From: Nocardiopsis quinghaiensis
GTDB taxonomy: Bacteria; Actinomycetota; Actinomycetes; Streptosporangiales; Streptosporangiaceae
NCBI RefSeq assembly: GCF_008638365.1
Contig: NZ_ML703337.1
Location: 93,840-157,839, forward strand
Length of the DNA: 64,000 nucleotides
Direction: 5' to 3'
Position 1 is the first letter of the stretch. Each line of letters opens with the position of its first letter. A program made the translations under genes and the position numbers. The notes under the pieces are model-generated. The model made no database searches and was not told the DNA's origin. It saw only the letters and a list, made by a program, of their open reading frames with translations. Below, in pieces: positions 24,120-32,396 of the stretch.

Positions 24120-25429
24120 CGGGCCACACCGACCCGATCAGCCAACTGGGTGAGTCCGCGCTTGAGATGGCCGGACGAACGTGCACTCAGCTCCTCGATG
24201 AGGTGGTGGGCCACGGGCCGCTCCTTGAGCTCTTCGGGCGCCAGGTTCTCAGCCGCTGTCAGCTCCGTGTAGGCCTCGCGCAGCTTCCCCCACTGGGTGA
24301 GCGCTCGTGCGGTGTCCACGTGCAGCACGACCCGGCGTTCGGCCAACCGCACGTGTTCGGGCTGGATCCTTCTGGCCTGTTCGACGGCCCGGCCCGCGTC
24401 TCCCAGATCGACGGCCGTGCTCACCCGGTGCAGGAGCACGTTGGTGGGGCCGAACGCGGTCCAGCGGTGGTTGTGGTCCCCGCCGAGCCGGCGTGCGGCC
24501 TCCTGTGCCTCGGTTAGAAGGGACAAGGAGCTGTCGCGGTCCTCCCGTTTGGCCGCGGCGGCAGCCCCGCTCAGCAGGAGCGAACCGTACACGGACAGCG
24601 AGGCGGACGTGAAGGGATGGGTTTGCCGGTGCACCCGCTCAGCGCCCGAGGCAGCCAGATCGACCGCTGTCCGGTAGCGGCGCTCTCGCATCAGGGCACG
24701 GACGTAGACCCGGGTGCTGGATCCGATGAGAACAGGGTCGTGCGTGGCTTCCGCCGCCCGGAAACTGCGGTCGGCAGCCAGCCAGGCCAGACCGCGCTCA
24801 TCACACTTGAGCAGCACGCTCGCGGCCACATGGTAGGCATCGGCCTGGATGTGGTGCAGGCGCTGACGCACAGCGTCATCATGGCCCGGATCATGCTGTT
24901 CCAGGGCGTTCAGCAGGCGGGGAATCCTTCTAGATACGGCTGCGTACCGGCATCCCTGGTAGTCGGCCTTGGCCTGACGGGTCTCCTGAGCCAGTTCGGC
25001 CAGGGAGAAAGGCGGCGTGGACGCTGAGGGCGGCACCGCGTGTGGCGTCAAGGCGCTCGCGAGTTCGTCGAGGTTCAGCATGAAATCGGCCGATGGGAAT
25101 GAGGGCTGAGGGGACAGGCTCCCCGGTGTCGAAGAAGGCACTCCGTCAAGCGGTGCTCCGAGTCCTCGTAGGGCCTCTACGGCCTTGCGCCGGTCGGTGA
25201 GCCCCCGCCCCGACTCGGCCCGGGTAATGGTGCTCTGCGCGACCCCGCACATCCGCACCAGGGCCTCCTGCGACAACGAGCGCACCCGGCGCCGAAGAAA
25301 GCGGATCACCGCCTGCGCGTCGCGTTCCCGCACCGCGCTGACCACCTCCGGGGCCCGCCACACCCAGGCCGGGATGCAGTCACACGCTCCACGCCCGTCG
25401 TGGCGAGTGCGTCCGCAGTTCCCACACAT
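24116..25429 (-). CDS. HTH regulator with N-terminal zinc-ribbon-like motif (paralogue)
   Basis: 437 residues from ATG 25429 (MCGNCGRTRHDGRGACDCIP); an in-frame extension to 25531 is rejected because the cysteine motif should be N-terminal as in the paralogue. XRE HTH (LSQEALVRMCGVAQSTITR) near residue 60, then helical-repeat domain with REDRDSSLSLLTEAQEAA and LAERRVVLHVDTARALTQWG. First gene of the operon regulator-flavoprotein-regulator. The shared element at 25559-25586 lies 130 bp upstream and is a likely binding site. Confidence 0.75.
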   Translation of the reverse strand: MCGNCGRTRHDGRGACDCIPAWVWRAPEVVSAVRERDAQAVIRFLRRRVRSLSQEALVRMCGVAQSTITRAESGRGLTDRRKAVEALRGLGAPLDGVPSSTPGSLSPQPSFPSADFMLNLDELASALTPHAVPPSASTPPFSLAELAQETRQAKADYQGCRYAAVSRRIPRLLNALEQHDPGHDDAVRQRLHHIQADAYHVAASVLLKCDERGLAWLAADRSFRAAEATHDPVLIGSSTRVYVRALMRERRYRTAVDLAASGAERVHRQTHPFTSASLSVYGSLLLSGAAAAAKREDRDSSLSLLTEAQEAARRLGGDHNHRWTAFGPTNVLLHRVSTAVDLGDAGRAVEQARRIQPEHVRLAERRVVLHVDTARALTQWGKLREAYTELTAAENLAPEELKERPVAHHLIEELSARSSGHLKRGLTQLADRVGVAR

Positions 25430-25558
25430 CGGGGTCTCCTCCGTCACCTGGGGGCGTAACGAGATGGCTTCAGCGTAGCGGCGATTCCGGATTCCGTTTG
25501 GTGCTTTCCGGAGCCGACCGCGCCCGCTCACAGGGCTTTTTCCTTGTCATCAGCCGTG

Positions 25559-25586
25559 AATCGAACAGTGCGCATAATTCGAACGC
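25559..25586. promoter_or_regulatory. direct-repeat element between divergent operons, shared with 18.8 kb
   Basis: TCGAAC at 25561 and 25579 with CGCATAAT between them: ATCGAACAGTGCGCATAAT then TCGAACG. It matches the minus strand of the 18801-18829 block at nearly every position, including spacing. It lies 57 bp before the roadblock gene start and 130 bp before the regulator start. Confidence 0.6.
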
Positions 25587-25642
25587 CGCGCTTAACCGCG
25601 CGCGCATAGGTTTGTCGGCCGAGCACCACAACACTGCCGTGC

Positions 25643-26131
25643 ATGAGCACAACAGCAACAGAACCAGAGCTTCAGCCTCCCCGCTCCCGAGTCGCTAGGG
25701 AGGATCCCTCTGATCCTGCGTTCCGTGTCCAGGCTCTGGTCCAGGCGCTTGTCCGTCTGGTGGAGGACAACGGTGCGAAGGGCGGTGTGGTGTTCGGCCG
25801 GGACGGACTGCACCTGGCACGGGCCGGGATGGACCAGGTCCAGGCCGAGCGTGCCACCGCCATGCTCAACGGCCTGCACCTGTTCTCCCGAGAGGCCGGA
25901 CGCCGGCACGAACGTGGTGATGTGGAGACCGTGGTGGTGCGCTACCGGCACGGAGCGGTCGTGATCGCTCCACTCGCTGGTGAGGCTGCCGTGGCGCTCG
26001 TAGTGGACGAATCCACCCCTCTCCAGGAGGTGGCCCGTGCCCTCGCCGTGTTCACCGGATCGGTCCAGCACCTCCTCCCGCCGCCGCGCCGGACTGCACG
26101 GCGCGCCACCGCGGCGAAGGAGCGGACATGA
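25643..26131 (+). CDS. roadblock/LC7 domain protein (conservon CvnB-like)
   Basis: 162 residues. A roadblock/LC7 fold is seen from residue ~30 to 140 (VEDNGAKGGVVFGRDGLHLA ... RYRHGAVVIAPLAGEAAVAL). Family knowledge: in Streptomyces conservons the CvnB roadblock protein works with CvnC (DUF742) and CvnD (small GTPase) downstream of the CvnA kinase. Here the kinase is missing and the next gene fuses C- and D-like parts. It overlaps the next gene by four bases and leads the PKS operon. Confidence 0.75.
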   Translation: MSTTATEPELQPPRSRVAREDPSDPAFRVQALVQALVRLVEDNGAKGGVVFGRDGLHLARAGMDQVQAERATAMLNGLHLFSREAGRRHERGDVETVVVRYRHGAVVIAPLAGEAAVALVVDESTPLQEVARALAVFTGSVQHLLPPPRRTARRATAAKERT

Positions 26132-26928
26132 CCGTGATCGCCCCCGCACCTTTGACCGTGCGTCCCGGTACCCGGGTCCTCATGGACACGCTGGTGCAGG
26201 CCACCGCGTCAATCCCGGTCTCCTACCAGCCCGACCTGCCCGAGCTGGCCGCCGCGGCGTGGCGGCTCTGCCGCGGTGTGGGCCACCCGGTGACGATCGC
26301 GGAACTGGCAGCCCGGCTGGAGTTCTCCCCCGCGCTGACCGGTGTCCTGGTGTGTGACCTGGCTCAGCTGGACCTGGTCCGCATCGTGCGTTTCCCGGCC
26401 CTGGCAGCCCGGCTGCGCTCATGGGCCTGCGATGGCCCCACCGAAACTCCCGTTCCACAACTGGCCAAGCTCCTCATCGTGGGAGATAACGCCGAGGACG
26501 TACGCCAGTGCTTAATGCATCTGACCGGTGCCGATCCTCTCTGTCTGGACGGCTCGGCCCGTGTGGACGTGACGGTGGCCCGCGTCGCTGAGGACCTGCA
26601 TCTGCTGGCGCTCGGTGCGGCACTGGACGCCGAGGATCCCTCCTGGACCGACCTGTGCCGCGACGCCTTCGGCGCCCTGGTGGTCACCGATCCCCTCGAA
26701 CCCGATCGGGCCGCACGCAGGGTCGCGGCCCTGAATGCGTTCGGCGTTCCGTTGGCGGTTCTGGTGCCCGCGCACGACAGCGCTGAACCAACCCCTGGGC
26801 AGATCCGCATGGCCGTGGGCTTGAGCGACGACGTTCCAGTAGTCATCGCCGACCTGGACTCGCCCGCTGCCAGCACCGGAGGGCTCATGGACCTGTGTAC
26901 CTACCTGGAGAACGGAGGCCACCGATGA
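26128..26928 (+). CDS. DUF742-like winged helix fused to a degenerate GTPase domain
   Basis: 266 residues. Residues ~40-100 look like DUF742 (ELAAAAWRLCRGVGHPVTIA ... LAQLDLVRIVRFP). From ~115 the sequence tracks CvnD-type small GTPases: KLLIVGDNAEDVRQCLMHL at the P-loop position (no GKS/T), ALVVTDPLEPDRAARRVAAL, FGVPLAVLVPAHD at the NKxD position (no Asn-Lys), DVPVVIADLDSP. So nucleotide binding is probably lost. A fused C/D protein with a dead GTPase suggests a purely structural or regulatory adaptor. Overlaps both neighbours (ATGA). Confidence 0.7.
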   Translation: MTVIAPAPLTVRPGTRVLMDTLVQATASIPVSYQPDLPELAAAAWRLCRGVGHPVTIAELAARLEFSPALTGVLVCDLAQLDLVRIVRFPALAARLRSWACDGPTETPVPQLAKLLIVGDNAEDVRQCLMHLTGADPLCLDGSARVDVTVARVAEDLHLLALGAALDAEDPSWTDLCRDAFGALVVTDPLEPDRAARRVAALNAFGVPLAVLVPAHDSAEPTPGQIRMAVGLSDDVPVVIADLDSPAASTGGLMDLCTYLENGGHR

Positions 26929-28244
26929 CGCGGCCGCGCGCGGTGATGTTCGGCTCCGGGCACTCGGGCATGACCCTGGCCACCGGACTGCTGGCGGACG
27001 GGTGGCGGGTGGATGTGTTCACCCGCCACTCCACACCCGAACTGTTGGGCGGCCCGGCCGGACTCACCCAGATCACCCTGCCCTCGGTGCGTGCGGCCGA
27101 ACGCTCCCTGGGCCTGGACCTGTGGGCCACCACCTCTCCCAAAGCGCAGACCGTGCGCATGGCGATGACCTCCGAGCAGCAGGCCTGGGGGTTCACCGCC
27201 GCACTGTCCGCTCCCGCGACCGCCATCGACCACCGTCTGAAGACCGCCTACTGGTTGCAGCGCTTTGAGTCCCTGGGCGGCGGTGTGCACGTCAAGACCT
27301 GCACCACCGCGGACGTGATCTCGTTCGCCTCCGCGAGGATGTACGACCTGGTCGTCGTCGCACCCGGCGTGGACAGCGACCTGGGCCAGCTCTTCGCCCC
27401 CGACCAGCGCCGTGTCAGCGGAGCCACCGACCGAGTCGCGGTACAGGTGCACCTGGACGGCTTCCCGCGCGCTCCTGAGGACACCGACATCCAGGTGATC
27501 TCCCATCCCCACGGAGAGGTTCTGGTCTATCCGGTACTGGCCCACGACGCGCTCAGCCCGGCCCAGGTCCGCGAACTCTCGGGCGCCGGTGACGCCCACA
27601 TCGATGTCGCACCGTTCTGGGCGACCTGTGTGCAGGTGTTGGCGCGTCCAGGCACCGCACTGGATCCCACACCAGTCCTGGGTGGGAGCTCTGGCGAGGC
27701 GACCACGGCGGGGCTGCCCTCCCGGCACGGCCGCCACGCTCAAACCGCCTGGGACCACGTCCTGTCCCGGCTGGCCGTGCTCGCCCCCGACCTGGCCGAG
27801 CAGTGCGCCAAGGCCAGTGTGGTCCCCCACTCGGAGCTGGTGCGCGATATCCGTCCTCAGGTGCGCCACCCCGTGACCGTCCTGGGCGGTGCGCCCGTGT
27901 TGGGCATCGGGGACGCCACGGTGACGGTCGAGCACGCCTCCGGCCAAGGTGCGGGGGCCTCCACCCTGGTCGCCACCACCCTTCGCGACCAGATCCGTCA
28001 GCAGCGCCACGTCAACGGATCCTTGGACCGGGACTTCCTGACCGGAGCGTGGGAGGCGTACTGGGCTCGGCACGGCCAGTACACCAGCGGCTTCGGTGAG
28101 TTCGTCACCGGCTACTGGAACGGTGCCCTGCCCGACGCCCTGTTGAAGACCTTCGCCGAGACCGTGGCCACGACCGAGGGCGCCAACGCCTGGGCCGCGG
28201 GACTGGATGACCCCGCCCTCATGGCCCGCCTCCTCACGCCCTGA
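26925..28244 (+). CDS. StyA-like FAD-dependent monooxygenase
   Basis: 439 residues from ATG 26925 (GGAGG upstream; overlap with previous stop). Rossmann start AVMFGSGHSGMTLATGLLA at residue 5 (GxGxxG variant), then sequence typical of the styrene monooxygenase oxygenase component (StyA) family, including DVFTRHSTPEL and APGVDSDLGQLFAPD. Such enzymes need a separate flavin reductase; none is in the window. In this operon it probably oxidises a polyketide-derived or aromatic intermediate. Confidence 0.75.
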   Translation: MTRPRAVMFGSGHSGMTLATGLLADGWRVDVFTRHSTPELLGGPAGLTQITLPSVRAAERSLGLDLWATTSPKAQTVRMAMTSEQQAWGFTAALSAPATAIDHRLKTAYWLQRFESLGGGVHVKTCTTADVISFASARMYDLVVVAPGVDSDLGQLFAPDQRRVSGATDRVAVQVHLDGFPRAPEDTDIQVISHPHGEVLVYPVLAHDALSPAQVRELSGAGDAHIDVAPFWATCVQVLARPGTALDPTPVLGGSSGEATTAGLPSRHGRHAQTAWDHVLSRLAVLAPDLAEQCAKASVVPHSELVRDIRPQVRHPVTVLGGAPVLGIGDATVTVEHASGQGAGASTLVATTLRDQIRQQRHVNGSLDRDFLTGAWEAYWARHGQYTSGFGEFVTGYWNGALPDALLKTFAETVATTEGANAWAAGLDDPALMARLLTP

Positions 28245-28280
28245 CCGTCCTCTCCCCAGCACGAAGGACCCTGCTTCGCC

Positions 28281-29006
28281 ATGCCCGAAAACTCCCTCGG
28301 TCCCGTCTCGGCACCGAACCCCAGGCTCTACAGTCCCCGCAACCTCAAGCGGTATCGCCGCTTGGTGGTGGGCTTGTCCCACCGGTTCGCGTGGAAGGTC
28401 AGCAACACCGAGATCCACGCGCTCTACGCCCGCTACGTGGCTCCCACTCACCTGGAAGTGGGGCCCGCAGACGGGCACTTCCTGGTCAACGCTCCCGACC
28501 TCACCGGCCCGGGCGGTGAGCCGGTCTCGCCGAGCCTGCGGCAGGTTCACCTGCTGGACCTGAACCCGGCACCGCTGGAGGTCTGTGCACGGCTGCTGCG
28601 TGAGCGCGCCCAGGTCATCACCCACGAGCACGACGTCCTCGCCACGCCCTGGCCGTTGGCGGACGCCTCGGTGGGGTCGGTGGCGATGTTCCACGTCCTG
28701 CACTGCGTTCCCGGCGCGTCGATCCGCCACAAGCGCACGGCGTTCTCCGAGGCCGCGCGGGTCCTGTCCGAGACAGGGGTGTTCATCGGCTCCACCCTGC
28801 TCGGCGCGGACGATCCGCATACCCGCAACAACTGGCTCGCCCGTCGCCTGCAGACCGCCTACAACCGCCCCGATCGCAACATCTTCCACAACACCGAGGA
28901 CCGGCTCACCGACCTGCGGGCGATGCTGGACCTGCACTTCACGGACGTGCAGCTGACCGTCATGGGTTCGGCCGCGGTGTGGGTGGCGAGAGGGCCGAGC
29001 CGATGA
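28281..29006 (+). CDS. class I SAM-dependent methyltransferase
   Basis: 241 residues. Motif I VAPTHLEVGPADGHFLV near residue 55 (ExGPxxG), VHLLDLNPAPLEVC near 92 (motif II acidic residue), DVLATPWPLADASVGSVAMF near 120, then GVFIGSTLLG. A small-molecule methyltransferase of the UbiE/type-11 kind. Start ATG 28281 lies 36 bp after the monooxygenase; its stop overlaps the PKS start. Confidence 0.8.
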   Translation: MPENSLGPVSAPNPRLYSPRNLKRYRRLVVGLSHRFAWKVSNTEIHALYARYVAPTHLEVGPADGHFLVNAPDLTGPGGEPVSPSLRQVHLLDLNPAPLEVCARLLRERAQVITHEHDVLATPWPLADASVGSVAMFHVLHCVPGASIRHKRTAFSEAARVLSETGVFIGSTLLGADDPHTRNNWLARRLQTAYNRPDRNIFHNTEDRLTDLRAMLDLHFTDVQLTVMGSAAVWVARGPSR

Positions 29007-31903
29007 CCACCACACCCTTCGGCCGCGAGCCGGCCGCGATCATCGGCATGGGCTGTCGACTGCCCGGCCACATCACCACACCCCACGGCCTGTGGGAGGC
29101 CCTGCTCCAGGGTCGGGACTGCGTGACCCGTATCCCTGCCCGCCGCTGGAAGGTCATGGTCGGGCGCCTGCACCCGGACCAGGCGCCCGACCAGCCGTTC
29201 CCCGCGGGGGTCGTGGATATCGACGCCTTCGACCACGCCTTCTTCGGCATCTCCGCGGACGAGGCCACCGAGATGGACCCACAGCAGAAGCTGTTGCTGG
29301 AAACCGTGCACGAGGCCCTGGCCGATGCCTCGATTCTTCCTTCCTCCCTGGCCGGATCACGCACCGGGGTCTACGTCGGAGCAGCCAGCACCGACCAGGC
29401 GACGGTGAACTTCGGCGCCCAGTACCGGGCCGGGGTCTACACCTCCTCCGGCGCGGGAATGGCGATTCTCGCCAACCGGATCAGCTACGCCTTGGACCTG
29501 GCGGGGCCGTCCCTGACGATCGACACCGCCTGTTCCTCCTCATTGACCGCGCTGCACCACGCCGTGCGCGACCTGCGCTCCGGTGAGATCGACACTGCTC
29601 TGGTCGCCGGGACGAACGTGCTGACCTCCCCGGTGATCACGGCCAGCTTCGTCGAGGCCGGCGTGCTGGCACCGGACGGGCGGTGCAAACCCTTCGACGC
29701 CCAGGCGGACGGGTACGTGCGCGCCGAGGGAACGGTGGTGCTCGTCCTGAGCCGTGCAGCCGATGCCCAGGAGCGCGGGAACCGGGTGTGGGCACACGTG
29801 GCCGGAACCGCCATTGGCCACGGCGGCTCCTCCGCCCATCTGCTCGCACCCCGCATCGAGCGCCAGGTGTCGGTGATCCGCCAGGCCCTGGCCGACGCCG
29901 CCCTGCGACCCGACCAGGTGGGGTGGGTGCAGGCTCACGGCACCGGCACCAAAGCCGGAGACCGGGTGGAGGCCACCGCCCTCGCCCAAGCCCTGGAGAG
30001 GCAGGTCCCGGTGCCGGTGGGGTCGGTCAAGGCCAACCTCGGCCATCTCGAAGGTGCCGCCGGTGCGCTCGGAGCCATGGCTGCGGCGCTGGCGGTCCAC
30101 CACGGGCAGATCCCGCCCACCCTGCACCACCGCGCTCTGCGCTCCCAGCTCGAAGGCCTGGTCCGAGTACCCACAGGTGTGGAGGACTGGCCGCACGCGA
30201 ACGACCGGGAGCCGAGGGTGGCTGGGGTGTCCTCGTTCGGGTTCGGTGGGGCCAACGCCCACGCCGTCATCACCAACGCCCCTGCCGTGAAAGCGCCGCC
30301 CGCTCAGGATCCGATGCCTTTGCCCGAGACAGTGGTGGTCTCGGCCCCCACGGCTTCCGCTCTGGCCGCAGCAGCAGGTTGTCTGGCCGAGCAGGCTCCG
30401 CGGGGTCGCAACGTGGGCACGGTGGCGGACACCGCGCTGGCCCGAGGCAGCCACCACCGGCACCGGGCGGCCGTGGTCTCCTCCCACCTGGGCGGTATGG
30501 TCCAGGGACTGCGCAGCATCCAGAACGACGCGCCGAACCCGGACGTCGTCACACCGCGTGTTGCGCCCAGGAGCAAGCCGCGGGTGGTGTTCGTCTACAC
30601 CGGGCACGGCGGCCATCACCCCACCGCCGGGCAGGACCTGATGCGTCTGCCTGTGTTCGCCCACGCCATGGGTGAGGCGCGCGCGGCACTGGAACGGCAG
30701 GCCGGATATGAGGTGTGGAAGCCGGGGGAACCCGTTACGGGCTTCGCGGACGCCCAGCACTGCACCTACCTGGTGCAAGTGGGGCTTACCGCCCTCATGG
30801 CTGAGCGCGGGATCCTCCCGGATGTGGTGTTGGGTCACTCAGTCGGAGAAATCGCCGCTGCCCACACCGCCGGGGTCCTTCGCCTGGACGCAGCAGCGCG
30901 GGTTCTCGCCCACCGCAGTTCCCTGCTGTCCGGACTCTCCGGTGCCGGTGGCCTGCTCGCAGTCCGCGCCAGCGCAGAGCAGGTAACCGACCTCGTTGCG
31001 GACTACGACGGACGGCTGTCGATCGCCTCCTACAGCGCCCCCACGGTCCAGGTCATCGCCGGGCCCACCACCGACCTGGGCCACTTCCAGGAGCGCCTCA
31101 CGGCACACGGCATCTGGTGCAAGCCGGTAGCCGACGCCATCCCCGCGCACTCAGCCGCCGTGGACCCGATCGTTCCAACCCTGCGCGAAGCCCTGGCCGG
31201 GCTGGTCCCCCACCCTCCGCGGACAGTGATCGTCTCCACCGCTCACCCCGACCACGATCCGGATGCCCCGGGGCTGTGGAGCCCTGCCTACTGGGCCGAC
31301 CAAGCCCGACGGCCGGTCAGGTTCACCGATGCCCTGCACACCGCCGCGCAGACGGTCAGGGACGGGTCGGGGCACTCAGTGGTGTTCGTGGAGATCGGCC
31401 CTCGCGCTTTGCTCATCGAACACATCGTCCACACCCTCAACGAGCCAACCGTGGCCATCACCTGCGACTCGACCGGGCTCGCGCGAGCAGTGGGTGAACT
31501 GTACACCCACGGCATCACTCCCACCGGTCCGGTGGAGCAGGCCCATCCCAGCCTGGCCATCTTGCCCGGGTGGGACCACACCAGCAGCAGCCGGCCTGAA
31601 GGAGCAGAGCAGGTCGCCGTCCCGGCGCCCGACCAGGTGGAGGCACACCTGACCGATGAGATCGCTCGGCTGACGCCCCTGCCCGAAGGATTGGATCTGG
31701 CCAGCTCCTGGACTGATCTGGGGTTGGAGAGCTACCAACTGCTCCAGCTCACCTCTCGACTGCGCCGCATCCCGCCGTGGAGGGGCGTGGACGTGCAGGT
31801 CTTCCTTCCGCACAGGTCCTGGTCCGCCGTGGCCTCTGGCCTCACCGCTCTGCTGAACACCGACCAGACCATCTCCGACGAGGCGTCGTCCGTCCTCCCC
31901 TGA
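29003..31903 (+). CDS. type I polyketide synthase, KS-AT-ACP only
   Basis: 966 residues from ATG 29003. Ketosynthase (~8-435) with active-site Cys in DTACSSSLTAL (~176), His in QAHGTGTKAGD (~312) and KANLGHLEGAAG (~345). Acyltransferase (~525-830) with GHSVGEIAAAH (~612); at the specificity position it has IPAHSAAVDPI, neither the malonyl HAFH nor the methylmalonyl YASH form. ACP (~880-950) with the phosphopantetheine site in DLGLESYQLLQL. No ketoreductase, dehydratase, enoylreductase, thioesterase or docking region. A single minimal module, either iterative or one-step, releasing an unreduced chain to the neighbouring methyltransferase and monooxygenase. Confidence 0.9.
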   Translation: MTTTPFGREPAAIIGMGCRLPGHITTPHGLWEALLQGRDCVTRIPARRWKVMVGRLHPDQAPDQPFPAGVVDIDAFDHAFFGISADEATEMDPQQKLLLETVHEALADASILPSSLAGSRTGVYVGAASTDQATVNFGAQYRAGVYTSSGAGMAILANRISYALDLAGPSLTIDTACSSSLTALHHAVRDLRSGEIDTALVAGTNVLTSPVITASFVEAGVLAPDGRCKPFDAQADGYVRAEGTVVLVLSRAADAQERGNRVWAHVAGTAIGHGGSSAHLLAPRIERQVSVIRQALADAALRPDQVGWVQAHGTGTKAGDRVEATALAQALERQVPVPVGSVKANLGHLEGAAGALGAMAAALAVHHGQIPPTLHHRALRSQLEGLVRVPTGVEDWPHANDREPRVAGVSSFGFGGANAHAVITNAPAVKAPPAQDPMPLPETVVVSAPTASALAAAAGCLAEQAPRGRNVGTVADTALARGSHHRHRAAVVSSHLGGMVQGLRSIQNDAPNPDVVTPRVAPRSKPRVVFVYTGHGGHHPTAGQDLMRLPVFAHAMGEARAALERQAGYEVWKPGEPVTGFADAQHCTYLVQVGLTALMAERGILPDVVLGHSVGEIAAAHTAGVLRLDAAARVLAHRSSLLSGLSGAGGLLAVRASAEQVTDLVADYDGRLSIASYSAPTVQVIAGPTTDLGHFQERLTAHGIWCKPVADAIPAHSAAVDPIVPTLREALAGLVPHPPRTVIVSTAHPDHDPDAPGLWSPAYWADQARRPVRFTDALHTAAQTVRDGSGHSVVFVEIGPRALLIEHIVHTLNEPTVAITCDSTGLARAVGELYTHGITPTGPVEQAHPSLAILPGWDHTSSSRPEGAEQVAVPAPDQVEAHLTDEIARLTPLPEGLDLASSWTDLGLESYQLLQLTSRLRRIPPWRGVDVQVFLPHRSWSAVASGLTALLNTDQTISDEASSVLP

Positions 31904-31923
31904 CCCCGGGACGACGCCTCAGG

Positions 31924-31962
31924 GGTGATCTCGCCTTGCTGAGGGACCGAGGCGGGATCACC
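31924..31962 (+). terminator. stem-loop after PKS gene
   Basis: GGTGATC-T-CGCCT pairs with AGGCG-G-GATCACC, a 13-bp stem with one T-G step around a 13-base loop, 20 bases past the PKS stop. No T run. It may reduce read-through into the WhiB gene. Confidence 0.6.
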
Positions 31963-31988
31963 TCACAACCACCGCAGGACACACCACC

Positions 31989-32303
31989 ATGACCACTGCT
32001 GATCATCCGCGAGCCCACTGCCGCGACTACGATCTCGATGCCCTATTCGTGCAAGGCGCGGAACAGAACCACGCCAAGTACCTGTGTGTTGGCTGCCCCG
32101 TCCGGATCCGGTGTCTGGTCGAAGCATTGGAGAACCGGATCGAGCACGGGGTATGGGGTGGCATGACCGAAAGCGAACGTCGCTCGCTGCTGCGGCACCA
32201 CCCCACCGACTGGGACCAAGTGATCACTGCCAGCCTCCCCGAAAGCAGTGCGCACCATAACCACAGCGCTGATCGATCACTCCGTCTCCGTGCCAATTCT
32301 TGA
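31989..32303 (+). CDS. WhiB-family iron-sulfur regulator
   Basis: 104 residues. Four cysteines in the WhiB order (AHCRDYD at 11; YLCVGCPVRIRC at ~32, 35, 41) would hold a 4Fe-4S cluster, followed by the turn HGVWGGMTESERRSLL. WhiB-like proteins control development, redox response or secondary metabolism by binding the main sigma factor. Its place directly after the PKS operon suggests a pathway role, but it could be independent. Confidence 0.85.
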   Translation: MTTADHPRAHCRDYDLDALFVQGAEQNHAKYLCVGCPVRIRCLVEALENRIEHGVWGGMTESERRSLLRHHPTDWDQVITASLPESSAHHNHSADRSLRLRANS

Positions 32304-32349
32304 TGCCGCAGCCTGCAAGTCAACCGGCGAGGTCTCGTCCTGAATGCGC

Positions 32350-32377
32350 GCCTCACCCCTGCTCACGCAGGGAACAC
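32350..32377 (-). repeat. isolated degenerate CRISPR repeat
   Basis: Read on the minus strand it is GTGTTCCCTGCGTGAG followed by CAGGGGTGAGGC. It differs from the array 1 repeat at four positions, but the stem changes come as a compensating pair (CCCTGC with GCAGGG), so the hairpin is kept. It lies 430 bp beyond the distal end of array 1, with one ORF between. Confidence 0.75.
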
Positions 32378-32396
32378 ACGTGAGGCACGCTACGTC

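Noticed and set aside
25559..25586. LexA/SOS box
   Set aside because: The site has CGAAC and TTCG-type words, but as direct repeats 18 bp apart, not as CGAAC-N4-GTTCG.
26901..29015. 704-residue minus-strand frame opposite the monooxygenase and methyltransferase genes
   Set aside because: A shadow frame of high-GC coding DNA; the plus strand has clear domains, ribosome-binding sites and overlapping starts.
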